Notes: generated by a model from the sequence alone, not told the origin. A DNA stretch of 16,010 nt from an uncultured Prevotella sp. (GCA_934229335.1 CAKQDQ010000047.1:1-16010), one strand, 5' to 3'. Numbered from the stretch's first letter, positions 7,021 to 14,493 are shown. Numbers and translations: made by a program.

Positions 7021-7157
7021 TGGTTGGGTGGCTTGGTAGTTTAGTGGTTTAGAAGATTGGAGAGTTGTCGTTAGAACGCTACTTCCATTACACCATACAA
7101 CCAAGCCACCATACCCCTTTAACTCACAAACCCTTAACCCACAAACCCAACAACCAA
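7010..7157. repeat. Long G/T-A/C inverted repeat between the JAMM gene and the sulfhydrylase gene
   Basis: A G/T arm (about 7010-7053, ttagtggtttagtggttggg...) faces an A/C arm (about 7095-7157). They share at least one perfect 11-bp match, ggtggcttggt (7027-7037) with accaagccacc (7100-7110). The G/T arm includes the stop codon of hcyD and the A/C arm runs up to the ATG of the next gene. Transcribed, it would fold into a long imperfect hairpin. Confidence 0.75.
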
Positions 7158-8336
7158 ATGCACAAAGAAACCCTTGCAACACTTACCGACTACCAGAAGC
7201 GTGACGCTTACGGTGCTCTGAGTATGCCTGTATATAACTGTTGCTCCTTTGAGTTTGACACAGCAAAGCAGATGAGCGACGTGTTCTGTGGACGAGTACT
7301 CGACCCGGAATACTCTCGTGTAATGAACCCTACGGTGACATTCTTTGAGAACAGAGTGAAGAGTCTGACAGGAGCTGCCAACGTCTTTGCCTTCAACAGC
7401 GGCATGGCAGCAATAGCCAACATACTAATGACCTTCGCTGAGGCAGGTAAGAACATCGTGACAAGTAGCCACCTCTTCGGCAATACCGTGGCATTGATGC
7501 GCAATACTCTGAAGCCTTTTGCCATAGAGACACGTGAGGTGAACCTGCTCGACCTTGATGCGGTGAGAGAGGCTATAGACGAAAACACCTGTTGCGTGTT
7601 CCTTGAGATAATAACCAACCCACAGATGGAGGTGGCTGACGTGCCTGCACTTGCCGCCATAGCGCACGAAAAGAACGTGCCTGTCATAGCAGATAGCACA
7701 CTGATACCGTTCACTGAGTTCGACGGAAAGGCTCTCGGCATGGATGTACAGGTGGTAAGCAGCACGAAGTATGTCAGCGGTGGAGCGACAAGTCTCGGTG
7801 GACTGGTCATTGACTACGGCACATTCCCTAAGGTTAACCGCAAGATTCGCTTTGAACTGCTCTTTAACCTCGGTGCCTACATGACGCCACACGCTGCCTA
7901 TATGCAGACGCTCGGACTGGAGACACTCGACGCTCGCTATCGTGTTCACGCCTCAAACACCCTTGAACTCGCCAAGAGACTGACGAAGGTGCCAGAGATA
8001 AAACGTGTGAACTATCCCGGACTGCCCGACAATCCTTTCTACGAGATTGCGCAAAAGCAGTATGGTAAGACAGCTGGAGCGATGCTGACGATAGATCTTG
8101 AGGATAAGGCCCACGCCCTACAGTTTATCAACAACCTGAAGGTGATACACCGAGCAAGCAACCTTTTCGATAACCGTAGCCTTGCCATACACACCGCTTC
8201 CACTATCTTTGGACCGTTCTCTGGCTCACAACGTAGGGCGATGGACGTGTACGACACCACCATTCGCCTATCTATCGGCTTAGAAAATGTAGATGATTTG
8301 TATGAAGACATAGTGCAAGCAGCTAAGAATGTATAG
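7158..8336 (+). CDS. metY: O-acetylhomoserine sulfhydrylase-type PLP enzyme (Cys/Met metabolism family)
   Basis: A PLP-dependent transsulfuration-family enzyme that replaces the acyl group of an O-acylhomoserine with sulfur to give homocysteine. The 392-residue protein shows YSRVMNPT, FNSGMAAIAN, the PLP-stacking region SSHLFGNT, DSTLIPF, the PLP lysine in SSTKYVSGGATSLGG (K204), and the C-terminal SLAIHTAST-IRLSIGLE block. ATG at 7158 is chosen: the upstream in-frame TTG at 7065 would translate the intergenic repeat as low-complexity sequence. Placed directly after carrier, E1 and JAMM genes, it probably takes sulfur from the carrier thiocarboxylate, as Wolinella MetY does, rather than only from free sulfide. 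A cystathionine gamma-synthase or lyase function cannot be excluded from sequence alone. Confidence 0.9.
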   Translation: MHKETLATLTDYQKRDAYGALSMPVYNCCSFEFDTAKQMSDVFCGRVLDPEYSRVMNPTVTFFENRVKSLTGAANVFAFNSGMAAIANILMTFAEAGKNIVTSSHLFGNTVALMRNTLKPFAIETREVNLLDLDAVREAIDENTCCVFLEIITNPQMEVADVPALAAIAHEKNVPVIADSTLIPFTEFDGKALGMDVQVVSSTKYVSGGATSLGGLVIDYGTFPKVNRKIRFELLFNLGAYMTPHAAYMQTLGLETLDARYRVHASNTLELAKRLTKVPEIKRVNYPGLPDNPFYEIAQKQYGKTAGAMLTIDLEDKAHALQFINNLKVIHRASNLFDNRSLAIHTASTIFGPFSGSQRRAMDVYDTTIRLSIGLENVDDLYEDIVQAAKNV

Positions 8337-8359
8337 TTAATAGTTTGTTCTATTATACG

Positions 8360-8399
8360 ATTAAGCCCCATACATCCAATGTGATGTATGGGGCTTAAT
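8360..8399. terminator. Bidirectional hairpin terminator between metY and pstB
   Basis: A perfect 17-bp stem, attaagccccatacatc (8360-8376) with its exact complement (8383-8399), around a 6-nt loop. The stem has A/T ends and a GC core, giving A- and T-tracts on both sides, as expected for a terminator serving convergent genes: metY stops 24 bp to the left and pstB (minus strand) 69 bp to the right. Confidence 0.85.
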
Positions 8400-8468
8400 T
8401 AGTTCATAATCCATAATGTATAACTCATAGTTAGTGCTGGCACCGCGTTAGAGACGATGCATTATACA

Positions 8469-9302
8469 TTAACTAATACCTCCGTCCAGATACTTCCTTG
8501 TCAGTTCATGTTGCGGATTGTTGAAGACATCAGCGGCTGAACCCGTCTCTATCACCTCACCGAGATACATAAAGATGACATGGTCTGCCACTCTCATAGC
8601 CTGTTGTAGGTTGTGAGACACCATAACGATGGTATAGTCACGCTTCAAGTCTACAAACAGTTGCTCCACCTTACGCGAAGAAATAGGGTCGAGGGCAGAC
8701 GTACTCTCGTCTGCAAGCAGCACAGTAGGCTCTACCGCCAACGAACGGGCAAGGCAAAGACGCTGCTGTTGACCACCAGAGAGACTGGCAGCAGGAGCAT
8801 CAAGACGCCCTTTCACCTCGTCCCACAGACCGATAGCCTTGAGATAATGCTTCACAACAGCGTCGAGGGTGCGACGATTACGTATGCCGTGTATGCGGCA
8901 GCCATACTTAATGTTGTCTTGAATAGACATCGGCAGAGGACAAGGACGCTGTGGCACCAAGCCCACATGACGGCGAAGGTCGATGAGTTCGCTGCCCTTG
9001 ACCTTAGCGATGTCATGGTTGCCAAGCAGTATCTCGCCGTCAATATGCACGCCTTCGATGTCGTCGATAAGGCGATTGAAGGTGCGCAGCAACGTAGTCT
9101 TACCGCAACCAGAAGGCCCTATGATACACGTTATCTTGTTCTTCGGAATGGTAGCGGATACATTTTTAAGGATATGAGCGTCGCCAATGTGGATGTTGAG
9201 GTCACGAATAGATATGCCAGTGTGGTCCAAACGAGGAAACAGGCTGTGCCATTCCTCAGTAGCGGCATTGTCGTTATGTCGTTTTAGAAAATCAAAAATC
9301 AT
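8469..9302 (-). CDS. pstB: PstB-like ABC transporter ATP-binding protein
   Basis: ATPase subunit of an oxyanion ABC importer, on the cytoplasmic face with PstC/PstA. The 277-residue protein has Walker A GPSGCGKT (62-69), Q-loop VPQRPCPLPMS (family QxPNPFPMS), signature LSGGQQQR (174-181), Walker B VLLADES (194-200), SALDP, and the switch histidine in MVSHN (H230). The PLPMSI-DN-YG stretch and the VHIDGEILL segment are typical of PstB rather than sulfate-type CysA. Walker B reads DES where DEP is usual; the catalytic Glu is kept. It is separated from pstC/pstA and faces the other way, which is unusual since pstSCAB is normally one operon. Start at 9302 fits the promoter whose -7 element is at 9337-9344. 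The substrate is not proven: it sits among sulfate genes. Confidence 0.9.
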   Translation of the reverse strand: MIFDFLKRHNDNAATEEWHSLFPRLDHTGISIRDLNIHIGDAHILKNVSATIPKNKITCIIGPSGCGKTTLLRTFNRLIDDIEGVHIDGEILLGNHDIAKVKGSELIDLRRHVGLVPQRPCPLPMSIQDNIKYGCRIHGIRNRRTLDAVVKHYLKAIGLWDEVKGRLDAPAASLSGGQQQRLCLARSLAVEPTVLLADESTSALDPISSRKVEQLFVDLKRDYTIVMVSHNLQQAMRVADHVIFMYLGEVIETGSAADVFNNPQHELTRKYLDGGIS

Positions 9303-9335
9303 AAGATGAAAGTGTTTGTGTATGTTTATTCAAAT

Positions 9336-9370
9336 GCAAAGTTACTCATTTCATACCTTATCGGCAATAG
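9336..9370 (-). promoter_or_regulatory. Bacteroidetes-type promoter of pstB
   Basis: Read on the minus strand: GCTATTG carries the -33 TTG (complement of 9365-9367), then exactly 20 nt, then TAACTTTGC (complement of 9336-9344), matching the -7 consensus TAnnTTTG. It lies 34 bp upstream of the pstB start codon. The -33 hexamer is half of the perfect palindrome CAATAGCTATTG. Confidence 0.75.
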
Positions 9371-9376
9371 CTATTG
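9365..9376. promoter_or_regulatory. Candidate operator: palindrome CAATAGCTATTG
   Basis: A perfect 12-bp palindrome in the divergent pstB/glycosyltransferase promoter region, overlapping the pstB -33 element. The same half-sites (AATAGC, GCTATT) recur at 12147-12166 in front of cysD, and a related inverted pair ctattcc/ggaatag lies at 9403-9425. Binding by a regulator is an inference. Confidence 0.45.
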
Positions 9377-9401
9377 TATGTGATAAAGATACCATACAGG
9401 T

Positions 9402-9437
9402 GCTATTCCATAATATAAGGAATAGAAGTACCTTTGC
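9402..9437 (+). promoter_or_regulatory. Bacteroidetes-type promoter of the glycosyltransferase gene
   Basis: GCTATTC (9402-9408) at -33, 20 nt, then TACCTTTGC (9429-9437) at -7. The start codon at 9470 follows 33 nt after the -7 element, a normal leader length. An imperfect operator-like inverted repeat (ctattcc, 9403-9409; ggaatag, 9419-9425) lies between the two promoter elements. Confidence 0.75.
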
Positions 9438-9469
9438 ATACGACAACACAAACACATAAATTCATCATT

Positions 9470-10090
9470 ATGATTTCAGTAATAGTAACCCTGCACAATC
9501 AGGAGAGTAGCATAATTTCAGCCTTACAGTCTGTTGTAGCCCAGACAGCACAGCAGTGGGAGTGTGTAGTTATAGACAATGCGTCGACGGATGCCAGTGA
9601 GTTTCAGGTGCGTTCGTACCTTATAGACAGGCGAATGAGATACTGTAGACTCGAGCAACAGGTGTCGATAACAGAGGCACGACGCATAGCCCTGGCGCAT
9701 ACCACGGGCGAGTGGGTGGTCTTTCTTGACGGAGCTGACTATCTTGAGTCGAACGCTCTGCAGGCATTGTATCTCGCTGTGAAGAAATACGGCACGCTAT
9801 GTGGTGCCGCCAACTATGCGGTGATGCGCAAAGGAGAGCCGCATCCACATAACTATCTGCACGGACAGAAGCTCACTGCGGCGCAGGTAGTGAGTGGAGA
9901 GATAGGCGTTGTGACTGGTAACTCCATCTTCCATCGTTCCATTGCAGGAAAGCCAGAGGCATGGCGACAGCAGGATTTTGCCTATACCGAACACCTTATA
10001 TTAATAAGTGGCGAGGCGTCTGAGCCGCTGATACAGGTAGAGAAGAAAGTAGGATGGAAGGAAAAACTGCTGAGGCTGTTTAAGAAGTGA
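9470..10090 (+). CDS. Small family-2-like glycosyltransferase (GT-A fold)
   Basis: The protein opens ISVIVTLHNQESSIISALQSVVAQT and continues WECVVIDNASTDAS and WVVFLDGADYLE (residues 82-92), which is the GT2 layout: nucleotide-sugar binding strand, the DxSxD region and a DxD-like metal site (LDGAD). At 206 residues it is short; the acceptor half is reduced, although VVTGNSIFHRSI (147-158) resembles the usual post-DxD block. No membrane segment or signal peptide is seen; the basic C-terminus (KEKLLRLFKK) could lie on the membrane surface. ATG at 9470 is chosen because the upstream in-frame TTG at 9434 falls inside the -7 element. It stands between divergent pstB and the pstCA pair, and shares the promoter design of pstB and cysD. 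Its sugar donor and acceptor cannot be told from sequence, and a link to transport or sulfur use is unclear. Confidence 0.75.
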   Translation: MISVIVTLHNQESSIISALQSVVAQTAQQWECVVIDNASTDASEFQVRSYLIDRRMRYCRLEQQVSITEARRIALAHTTGEWVVFLDGADYLESNALQALYLAVKKYGTLCGAANYAVMRKGEPHPHNYLHGQKLTAAQVVSGEIGVVTGNSIFHRSIAGKPEAWRQQDFAYTEHLILISGEASEPLIQVEKKVGWKEKLLRLFKK

Positions 10091-10365
10091 ATAACTTAGG
10101 TAATATTGAAAAAATAACTTACGCAGTTTTTACCTCAGATTGCTGAGATATTTTGGGGATATGAAGAAGGAGCGATGCGAGCATCGTGACTGATGAATAG
10201 CCACAAAATAGCCAGCAAGATGAGATAAAAAATGCATAAGAAAACATTACTCTAACAATATAAAAATTGAATAAGTTATTTTTTTAATATTACTAGGCAC
10301 CGTAAGGCATATATAAAATAATAGAAAAACCGTGTGTTCGGTGTATAAAAAACAAAAGACGAAAC
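10091..10365. other. 275-bp gene-free region upstream of pstC with possible structured elements
   Basis: AT-rich with no coding potential. It holds a 5-bp hairpin ctcag-attg-ctgag (10134-10147), a palindrome cgatgc-ga-gcatcg (10173-10186), two direct copies of AATAGCC 11 bp apart (from 10196 and 10207) and several A/T runs. No convincing TAnnTTTG promoter is seen. It could hold a leader, an sRNA or a remnant of a repeat element. Confidence 0.4.
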
Positions 10366-11292
10366 ATGAACCGAATAGTAAAAGATAAGGTAGCGAGTGG
10401 TGTTATGATGACGTTCACCATCGGAGCCATGATACTTGTCGTGGCTATGGCGGTGGGACTGTGGCTTAAGTCTACCGACATCCTCGCAGAACACTCCCTT
10501 TGGGAGTTGCTGACATCGAGCGAATGGAAACCGATGAAGAATCAGTTTGGCTTCCTTGCCTTCATTGTCGGCACGTTTTACGTAACCGCTGTCGCCATAA
10601 TACTGGCGTTACCCATAAGCCTTCTTATGGCAGTGTTGCTCACAGAGTATTCCAAAAGCATGGTGCGCAAGTACATATATCCGTTGCTCGACATATTGGC
10701 AGGACTGCCATCGGTGATATATGGCGTGTGGGGCACGTTAGTAGTGGTGCCTATAGTGAGCACTATAGTAGGTCCGGCGGTGGGCACTGCCACCTCAGGC
10801 TACACGCTATTGTCGGGTGCTGTTGTCATGGCAGTGATGATATTGCCGTTGCTTATCAGCCTCTTCGTGGAGATATTTGATAATGTAGGTCGTGATTTGC
10901 GTGAGGCATCGCTCAGCGTAGGAGCCACACGATGGCAGACAACAAAGCACGTTGTGCTGCGCGCAGGACTGTCAGGCATCATCGCCAGCATAGTGTTGGC
11001 GGTGTCGAGAGCCTTGGGTGAGACAATCGCAGTACTCATGGTCTGCGGCAATCTCATCAAGATTCCACACTCGCTGCTCGATGCCTGTTACCCTATACCG
11101 GCGTTAATAGCCAACAACTACGGCGAGATGCTCTCACTGCCGCTCTACGAATCGGCATTAATGTTCGCCGCCTTCATATTATTCTTTATCATATTAATCT
11201 TTAATCTCGGTGCAAGGCTGTACCTCGGAGGGCAGTTCTCCCGTCTACTTACATTATGCGTATTCTCGAAGAAAAAATATTCAAGGTCCTGA
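10366..11292 (+). CDS. pstC: PstC-like ABC transporter permease
   Basis: Inner-membrane permease of the Pst-type importer. The 308 residues contain six hydrophobic segments (about 11-33, 62-90, 106-135, 146-170, 205-233, 268-290). The cytoplasmic EAA-type loop that contacts the ATPase is LREASLSVGATRWQTTKHVVL, followed by SRALGETIAVLMVCGN, a strong PstC signature. IYGVWGTLVVVP (about 119-130) is also typical. Its 3' end overlaps pstA by 37 bp, so the two are translated together. The usual first gene of the set, for a periplasmic PstS binding protein, is not adjacent; nor is phoU. The family is clear, the substrate (phosphate, or sulfate given the neighbours) is not. Confidence 0.9.
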   Translation: MNRIVKDKVASGVMMTFTIGAMILVVAMAVGLWLKSTDILAEHSLWELLTSSEWKPMKNQFGFLAFIVGTFYVTAVAIILALPISLLMAVLLTEYSKSMVRKYIYPLLDILAGLPSVIYGVWGTLVVVPIVSTIVGPAVGTATSGYTLLSGAVVMAVMILPLLISLFVEIFDNVGRDLREASLSVGATRWQTTKHVVLRAGLSGIIASIVLAVSRALGETIAVLMVCGNLIKIPHSLLDACYPIPALIANNYGEMLSLPLYESALMFAAFILFFIILIFNLGARLYLGGQFSRLLTLCVFSKKKYSRS

Positions 11293-12095
11293 TGTGGCTG
11301 TCATTGCTCCTCGTGGCAGTGTTCGTGGTCAGCGTGTTGTGGACCATTTTCAGTAAAGGACTTCCTGTATTGACGTGGGAAATGGTCAGCACCGTGCCAG
11401 GTTCAGGCTTCTACATCGGTGGAGATGGTGGTTTCCTCAACGCCATAGTAGGCTCATTATACATCGTTGCCGGTGCAACGGTGGTAGGATTGATAATAAG
11501 CATACCCGTAGTGTTTTACCTTAACGTATACCTCAAGCCCACATCACGTTTCGGTTACATAGCTCGCCTGGCGTTTGATGTGCTCTATGGCGTGCCAAGC
11601 ATAGTCTACGGTGCCTTCGCTTTCACCATAATGGTGCTCGTAGGCATACGTGCTTCACTGCTTGGCGGCATCATAGTAGAGACAATGCTTATAGTGCCAA
11701 TACTGATAAGAAGTATGGACGAGGTAGCGCGCACTATCCCCCGCGGTATCCTTGAGGCAGCGTTCTCGCTCGGAGCGACACGCATAGAGACCATCGGAGT
11801 GGTGGTACGACAGATAGCACCAGCCATAGCTACAGCCACATTGCTGTCTATTGGCAGAGCGATAGGCGACGCGGCAGGCGTGATGTACACCGCAGGCTTC
11901 ACGGATTATATACCAGAGGCACTGACAGACAAGGCGGCAACGCTGCCACTGGCGGTATTCTTCCAGCTGTCAGTACCACAGGAAGAAGTACAGAACAGAG
12001 CATACGCCGCCGCTGTTATACTAACGGCAATAGTGCTTGTGCTCAGTCTTACAGGTAGATTCGTGATGAGACACTTTAGCAAAAACCGTGTATAA
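11256..12095 (+). CDS. pstA: PstA-like ABC transporter permease
   Basis: Partner permease to PstC. The 279-residue protein starts with a membrane segment (about 12-32, VLMWLSLLLVAVFVVSVLW) and has the PstA blocks GGFLNAIVGSLYIV, DVLYGVPSIVYGAFAF, PILIRSMDEVARTIPRGILEAAFSLGATR (EAA loop) and GRAIGDAAGVMYTAG. The loop before the last segment (ALTDKAATLPLAVFFQLSVP) resembles the PstA region near the translocation path. It starts inside the end of pstC. After the stop at 12095 comes the cysD promoter, so the transporter and cysD may be separate transcription units on the same strand. Confidence 0.9.
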   Translation: MRILEEKIFKVLMWLSLLLVAVFVVSVLWTIFSKGLPVLTWEMVSTVPGSGFYIGGDGGFLNAIVGSLYIVAGATVVGLIISIPVVFYLNVYLKPTSRFGYIARLAFDVLYGVPSIVYGAFAFTIMVLVGIRASLLGGIIVETMLIVPILIRSMDEVARTIPRGILEAAFSLGATRIETIGVVVRQIAPAIATATLLSIGRAIGDAAGVMYTAGFTDYIPEALTDKAATLPLAVFFQLSVPQEEVQNRAYAAAVILTAIVLVLSLTGRFVMRHFSKNRV

Positions 12096-12146
12096 ACGCT
12101 GTAATACCGCACATAAACACCGTTAATACCAAACATTAGTGATATG

Positions 12147-12196
12147 AATAGCCATGAACTGCTATTGTCTATATCCACAAAACGCAGTACCTTTGC
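12147..12196 (+). promoter_or_regulatory. Bacteroidetes-type promoter of cysD with operator-like inverted repeat
   Basis: GCTATTG (12161-12167) supplies the -33 TTG, then 20 nt, then TACCTTTGC (12188-12196) as -7. Upstream AATAGC (12147-12152) forms an inverted pair with GCTATT (12161-12166), 8 nt apart. The cysD ATG follows 31 nt after the -7 element. The layout is shared with the pstB and glycosyltransferase promoters. Confidence 0.78.
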
Positions 12197-12227
12197 ACTC
12201 AGAAATTAAAACAAACACAAATAGAAT

Positions 12228-13130
12228 ATGGCACAGAAGATTACACACCTTAAAGAACTTGAGTCGGAAGCGATATACGTTATACGTGAAGTCGCAGCGC
12301 AGTTTGAGAAGCCTGTACTGCTGTTCTCTGGCGGTAAGGACTCTATTGTAATGGCACACTTAGCGTATAAGGCGTTCTATCCAGCACCTATACCGTTCCC
12401 ATTCCTGCATATTGACACCGGTCATAACTTCAAAGAGACTATTGATTTCCGCGATGAACTGGTAAAACGACTTGGCGTAAAGCTTATCGTTGGCTCTGTA
12501 CAGCAGAGTATTGACGAGGGAAGGGTAGTAGAAGAGAAGGGCTATAACGCCTCACGCAACAAGTTGCAGACCGTTACTTTGCTCGACACTCTTGATAAAT
12601 ACAAGTTTGACGCTGCCTTGGGCGGAGCACGACGCGACGAAGAGAAGGCTCGTGCAAAGGAGCGTTTCTTCAGTCATCGTGACGAGTTCGGACAGTGGGA
12701 CCCAAAGAATCAGCGTCCAGAGCTGTGGAATATCTTTAACGGTAAGAAGAACATGGGAGAGCACTTCCGCGTGTTCCCTATCTCAAACTGGACAGAGATG
12801 GACGTTTGGCAGTACATACTGCAAGAGAAAATACCTCTACCTTCACTATATTACACACACGAACGTGAGGTGTTCCAGCGCGACGGAGTATGGCTTGCGC
12901 ACTATCCTTTCATGCAACTGAAGCCTGATGAGAAGTTAGAGATAAAGAAAGTACGCTGCCGCACCATTGGAGACATCACCTGTACTGGTCTTACACTCTC
13001 TACAGCCGACACCATTGAGGATATAATCGACGAGATAGCATCATCAAGAGTGACAGAACGTGGAGGCAGAGCCGACGACAAACGCTCTGAGGCTGCAATG
13101 GAAGACCGCAAGAAGGCGGGATACTTCTAA
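12228..13130 (+). CDS. cysD: Sulfate adenylyltransferase subunit 2 (ATP sulfurylase, small subunit)
   Basis: With CysN it makes adenosine-5'-phosphosulfate (APS) from sulfate and ATP. The 300-residue protein has the PP-loop SGGKDS (34-39), HIDTGHNFKET, GGARRDEEKARAKERFFSHRD (from about 132), RPELWNIFN, VFPISNWTEMDVWQYI, and the C-terminal RCRTIGDITCTG block. Length and motifs are those of a complete CysD. ATG at 12228 is close behind its own promoter. It heads the cysD-cysN-cysH-trx series. Confidence 0.97.
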   Translation: MAQKITHLKELESEAIYVIREVAAQFEKPVLLFSGGKDSIVMAHLAYKAFYPAPIPFPFLHIDTGHNFKETIDFRDELVKRLGVKLIVGSVQQSIDEGRVVEEKGYNASRNKLQTVTLLDTLDKYKFDAALGGARRDEEKARAKERFFSHRDEFGQWDPKNQRPELWNIFNGKKNMGEHFRVFPISNWTEMDVWQYILQEKIPLPSLYYTHEREVFQRDGVWLAHYPFMQLKPDEKLEIKKVRCRTIGDITCTGLTLSTADTIEDIIDEIASSRVTERGGRADDKRSEAAMEDRKKAGYF

Positions 13131-13156
13131 ACAGATTTTAGGTCATTTATTCCTCG

Positions 13157-13182
13157 TGCAATGACGTTTCTGCGTCATTGTA
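13157..13182 (+). promoter_or_regulatory. Intercistronic hairpin between cysD and cysN
   Basis: tgcaatgacg (13157-13166) pairs with cgtcattgta (13173-13182) around a 6-nt loop; the inner 8 bp are perfect, and there is one G-T pair near the base. No T-run follows, so it is more likely an RNA-processing or stability element than a terminator. Confidence 0.5.
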
Positions 13183-13212
13183 TCACAACAATCAACTAAA
13201 CAACGAAACTAC

Positions 13213-14493
13213 ATGAGCACAAATAATAAAGGTGGCGCAGGCTATCTCGATATGGAATTACTCCGCTTCACAACAGCAGGAAGCGTAGACGACGGCAAGT
13301 CAACACTCATAGGACGACTGCTTTACGACTCAAAGTCTATCTTTGAAGACCAGCTGGAGGCTGTAGAAGCGGCGTCAGAACGCCTCGGTAACGCTGAGGT
13401 TAACCTCGCACTCCTTACTGACGGACTGCGTGCGGAACGCGAACAGGGCATAACAATTGACGTGGCATACCGCTATTTCGCTACTCCTAAGCGTAAATTC
13501 ATCATCGCCGACACCCCAGGACACATAGAATACACCCGTAACATGGTGACTGGAGCATCAACAGCCGATGCCGCTATCATCCTGGTTGATGCACGAAACG
13601 GTATCATTGAGCAGACGAAGCGTCACTCTTACATTGCCGCTCTCTTGCAGATTGACTACGTTATCGTGGCTATCAACAAGATGGACCTCGTGGACTTCTC
13701 TGAGGATGTGTACAATAAGATAAAGGAAGAGTACGCTAACATCGCCACACAGTTAGGTCTGAAGCACGTTTACTTTATTCCTATCTCTGCCCTGAAGGGC
13801 GACAATGTGGTTAACCCTTCAGAGCATACGCCTTGGTATAAGGGTGAGACTCTGCTCCATCTGCTTGAGCAGGTGCCACTGAAAGAGGGCTTGGAGAAGC
13901 AGCCTTTCCGCTTCCCCGTACAGTATGTAGTGCGTCCTCAGACCGCAGAATGGCCTGACTACCGTGCTTACGCTGGTCGCATTGCCAGCGGAACGATAAA
14001 GGTTGGCGATGAGGTAACGGTGCTTCCGTCACACACTCGCTCTAAGGTGTCACGCATTGACGAAGGTACTAACACCATTAACGAGGCTCAGGCACCACAG
14101 AGCGTAAGCATATCGCTTGAGGATGACGTTGACGTTAGCCGCGGTTCACAGATTGTTAAGACATCAGAACTGCCACTTGAGGGTCAGCAGGTATCGCTCC
14201 TCGTATGCTGGTTGAACCATCGTCCGCTACAACTTCGTAAGAAGTACATCATTCGTCACACTACAGACGAACTGCAGGGCATGGTGACCGACGTGGAATA
14301 CAAGGTGAATATCAACACCCTTGAGAACGTGCAGGGAGACAGTAACATAAACATGAACGACATAGCGAAGGTTACTCTCCGCGTCTCTAAGCCACTATCG
14401 TATGACCTTTACGCTAACAATCGCACCACAGGCTCACTCATCTTCATTGACGAGGGCACTAATGAGACGGTTGGAGCAGGAATGATAGTTTAG
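13213..14493 (+). CDS. cysN: Sulfate adenylyltransferase subunit 1 (ATP sulfurylase GTPase subunit)
   Basis: GTP hydrolysis by this EF-Tu-like subunit drives APS formation on CysD. The G motifs are intact: GSVDDGKS (23-30), the switch region REQGITIDVAYRYF, DTPGH (100-104), NKMD (155-158) and SALKG. Beta-barrel domains follow (FPVQYVVRP, YAGRIASGTIKVGDEV). At 426 residues it ends after the barrel domains and carries no CysC (APS kinase) domain, unlike CysNC fusions. That fits the direct APS reductase downstream. The stop codon lies in a gtttag unit of the following repeat. It starts 82 bp after cysD. Confidence 0.97.
   Translation: MSTNNKGGAGYLDMELLRFTTAGSVDDGKSTLIGRLLYDSKSIFEDQLEAVEAASERLGNAEVNLALLTDGLRAEREQGITIDVAYRYFATPKRKFIIADTPGHIEYTRNMVTGASTADAAIILVDARNGIIEQTKRHSYIAALLQIDYVIVAINKMDLVDFSEDVYNKIKEEYANIATQLGLKHVYFIPISALKGDNVVNPSEHTPWYKGETLLHLLEQVPLKEGLEKQPFRFPVQYVVRPQTAEWPDYRAYAGRIASGTIKVGDEVTVLPSHTRSKVSRIDEGTNTINEAQAPQSVSISLEDDVDVSRGSQIVKTSELPLEGQQVSLLVCWLNHRPLQLRKKYIIRHTTDELQGMVTDVEYKVNINTLENVQGDSNINMNDIAKVTLRVSKPLSYDLYANNRTTGSLIFIDEGTNETVGAGMIV

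Noticed and set aside
7065..7157. Upstream TTG start giving metY 31 extra residues
   Set aside because: The extension would translate the intergenic A/C repeat (repeated THKPLTHKP); the ATG at 7158 gives the normal family N-terminus.
7208..7949. Two long minus-strand open frames (200 and 174 residues) opposite metY
   Set aside because: Both are shadows of metY codons, serine- or cysteine-rich without family features.
8613..9287. 224-residue plus-strand open frame across pstB
   Set aside because: Lies opposite the PstB ATPase, whose Walker and signature motifs are intact on the minus strand; this frame shows no domain.
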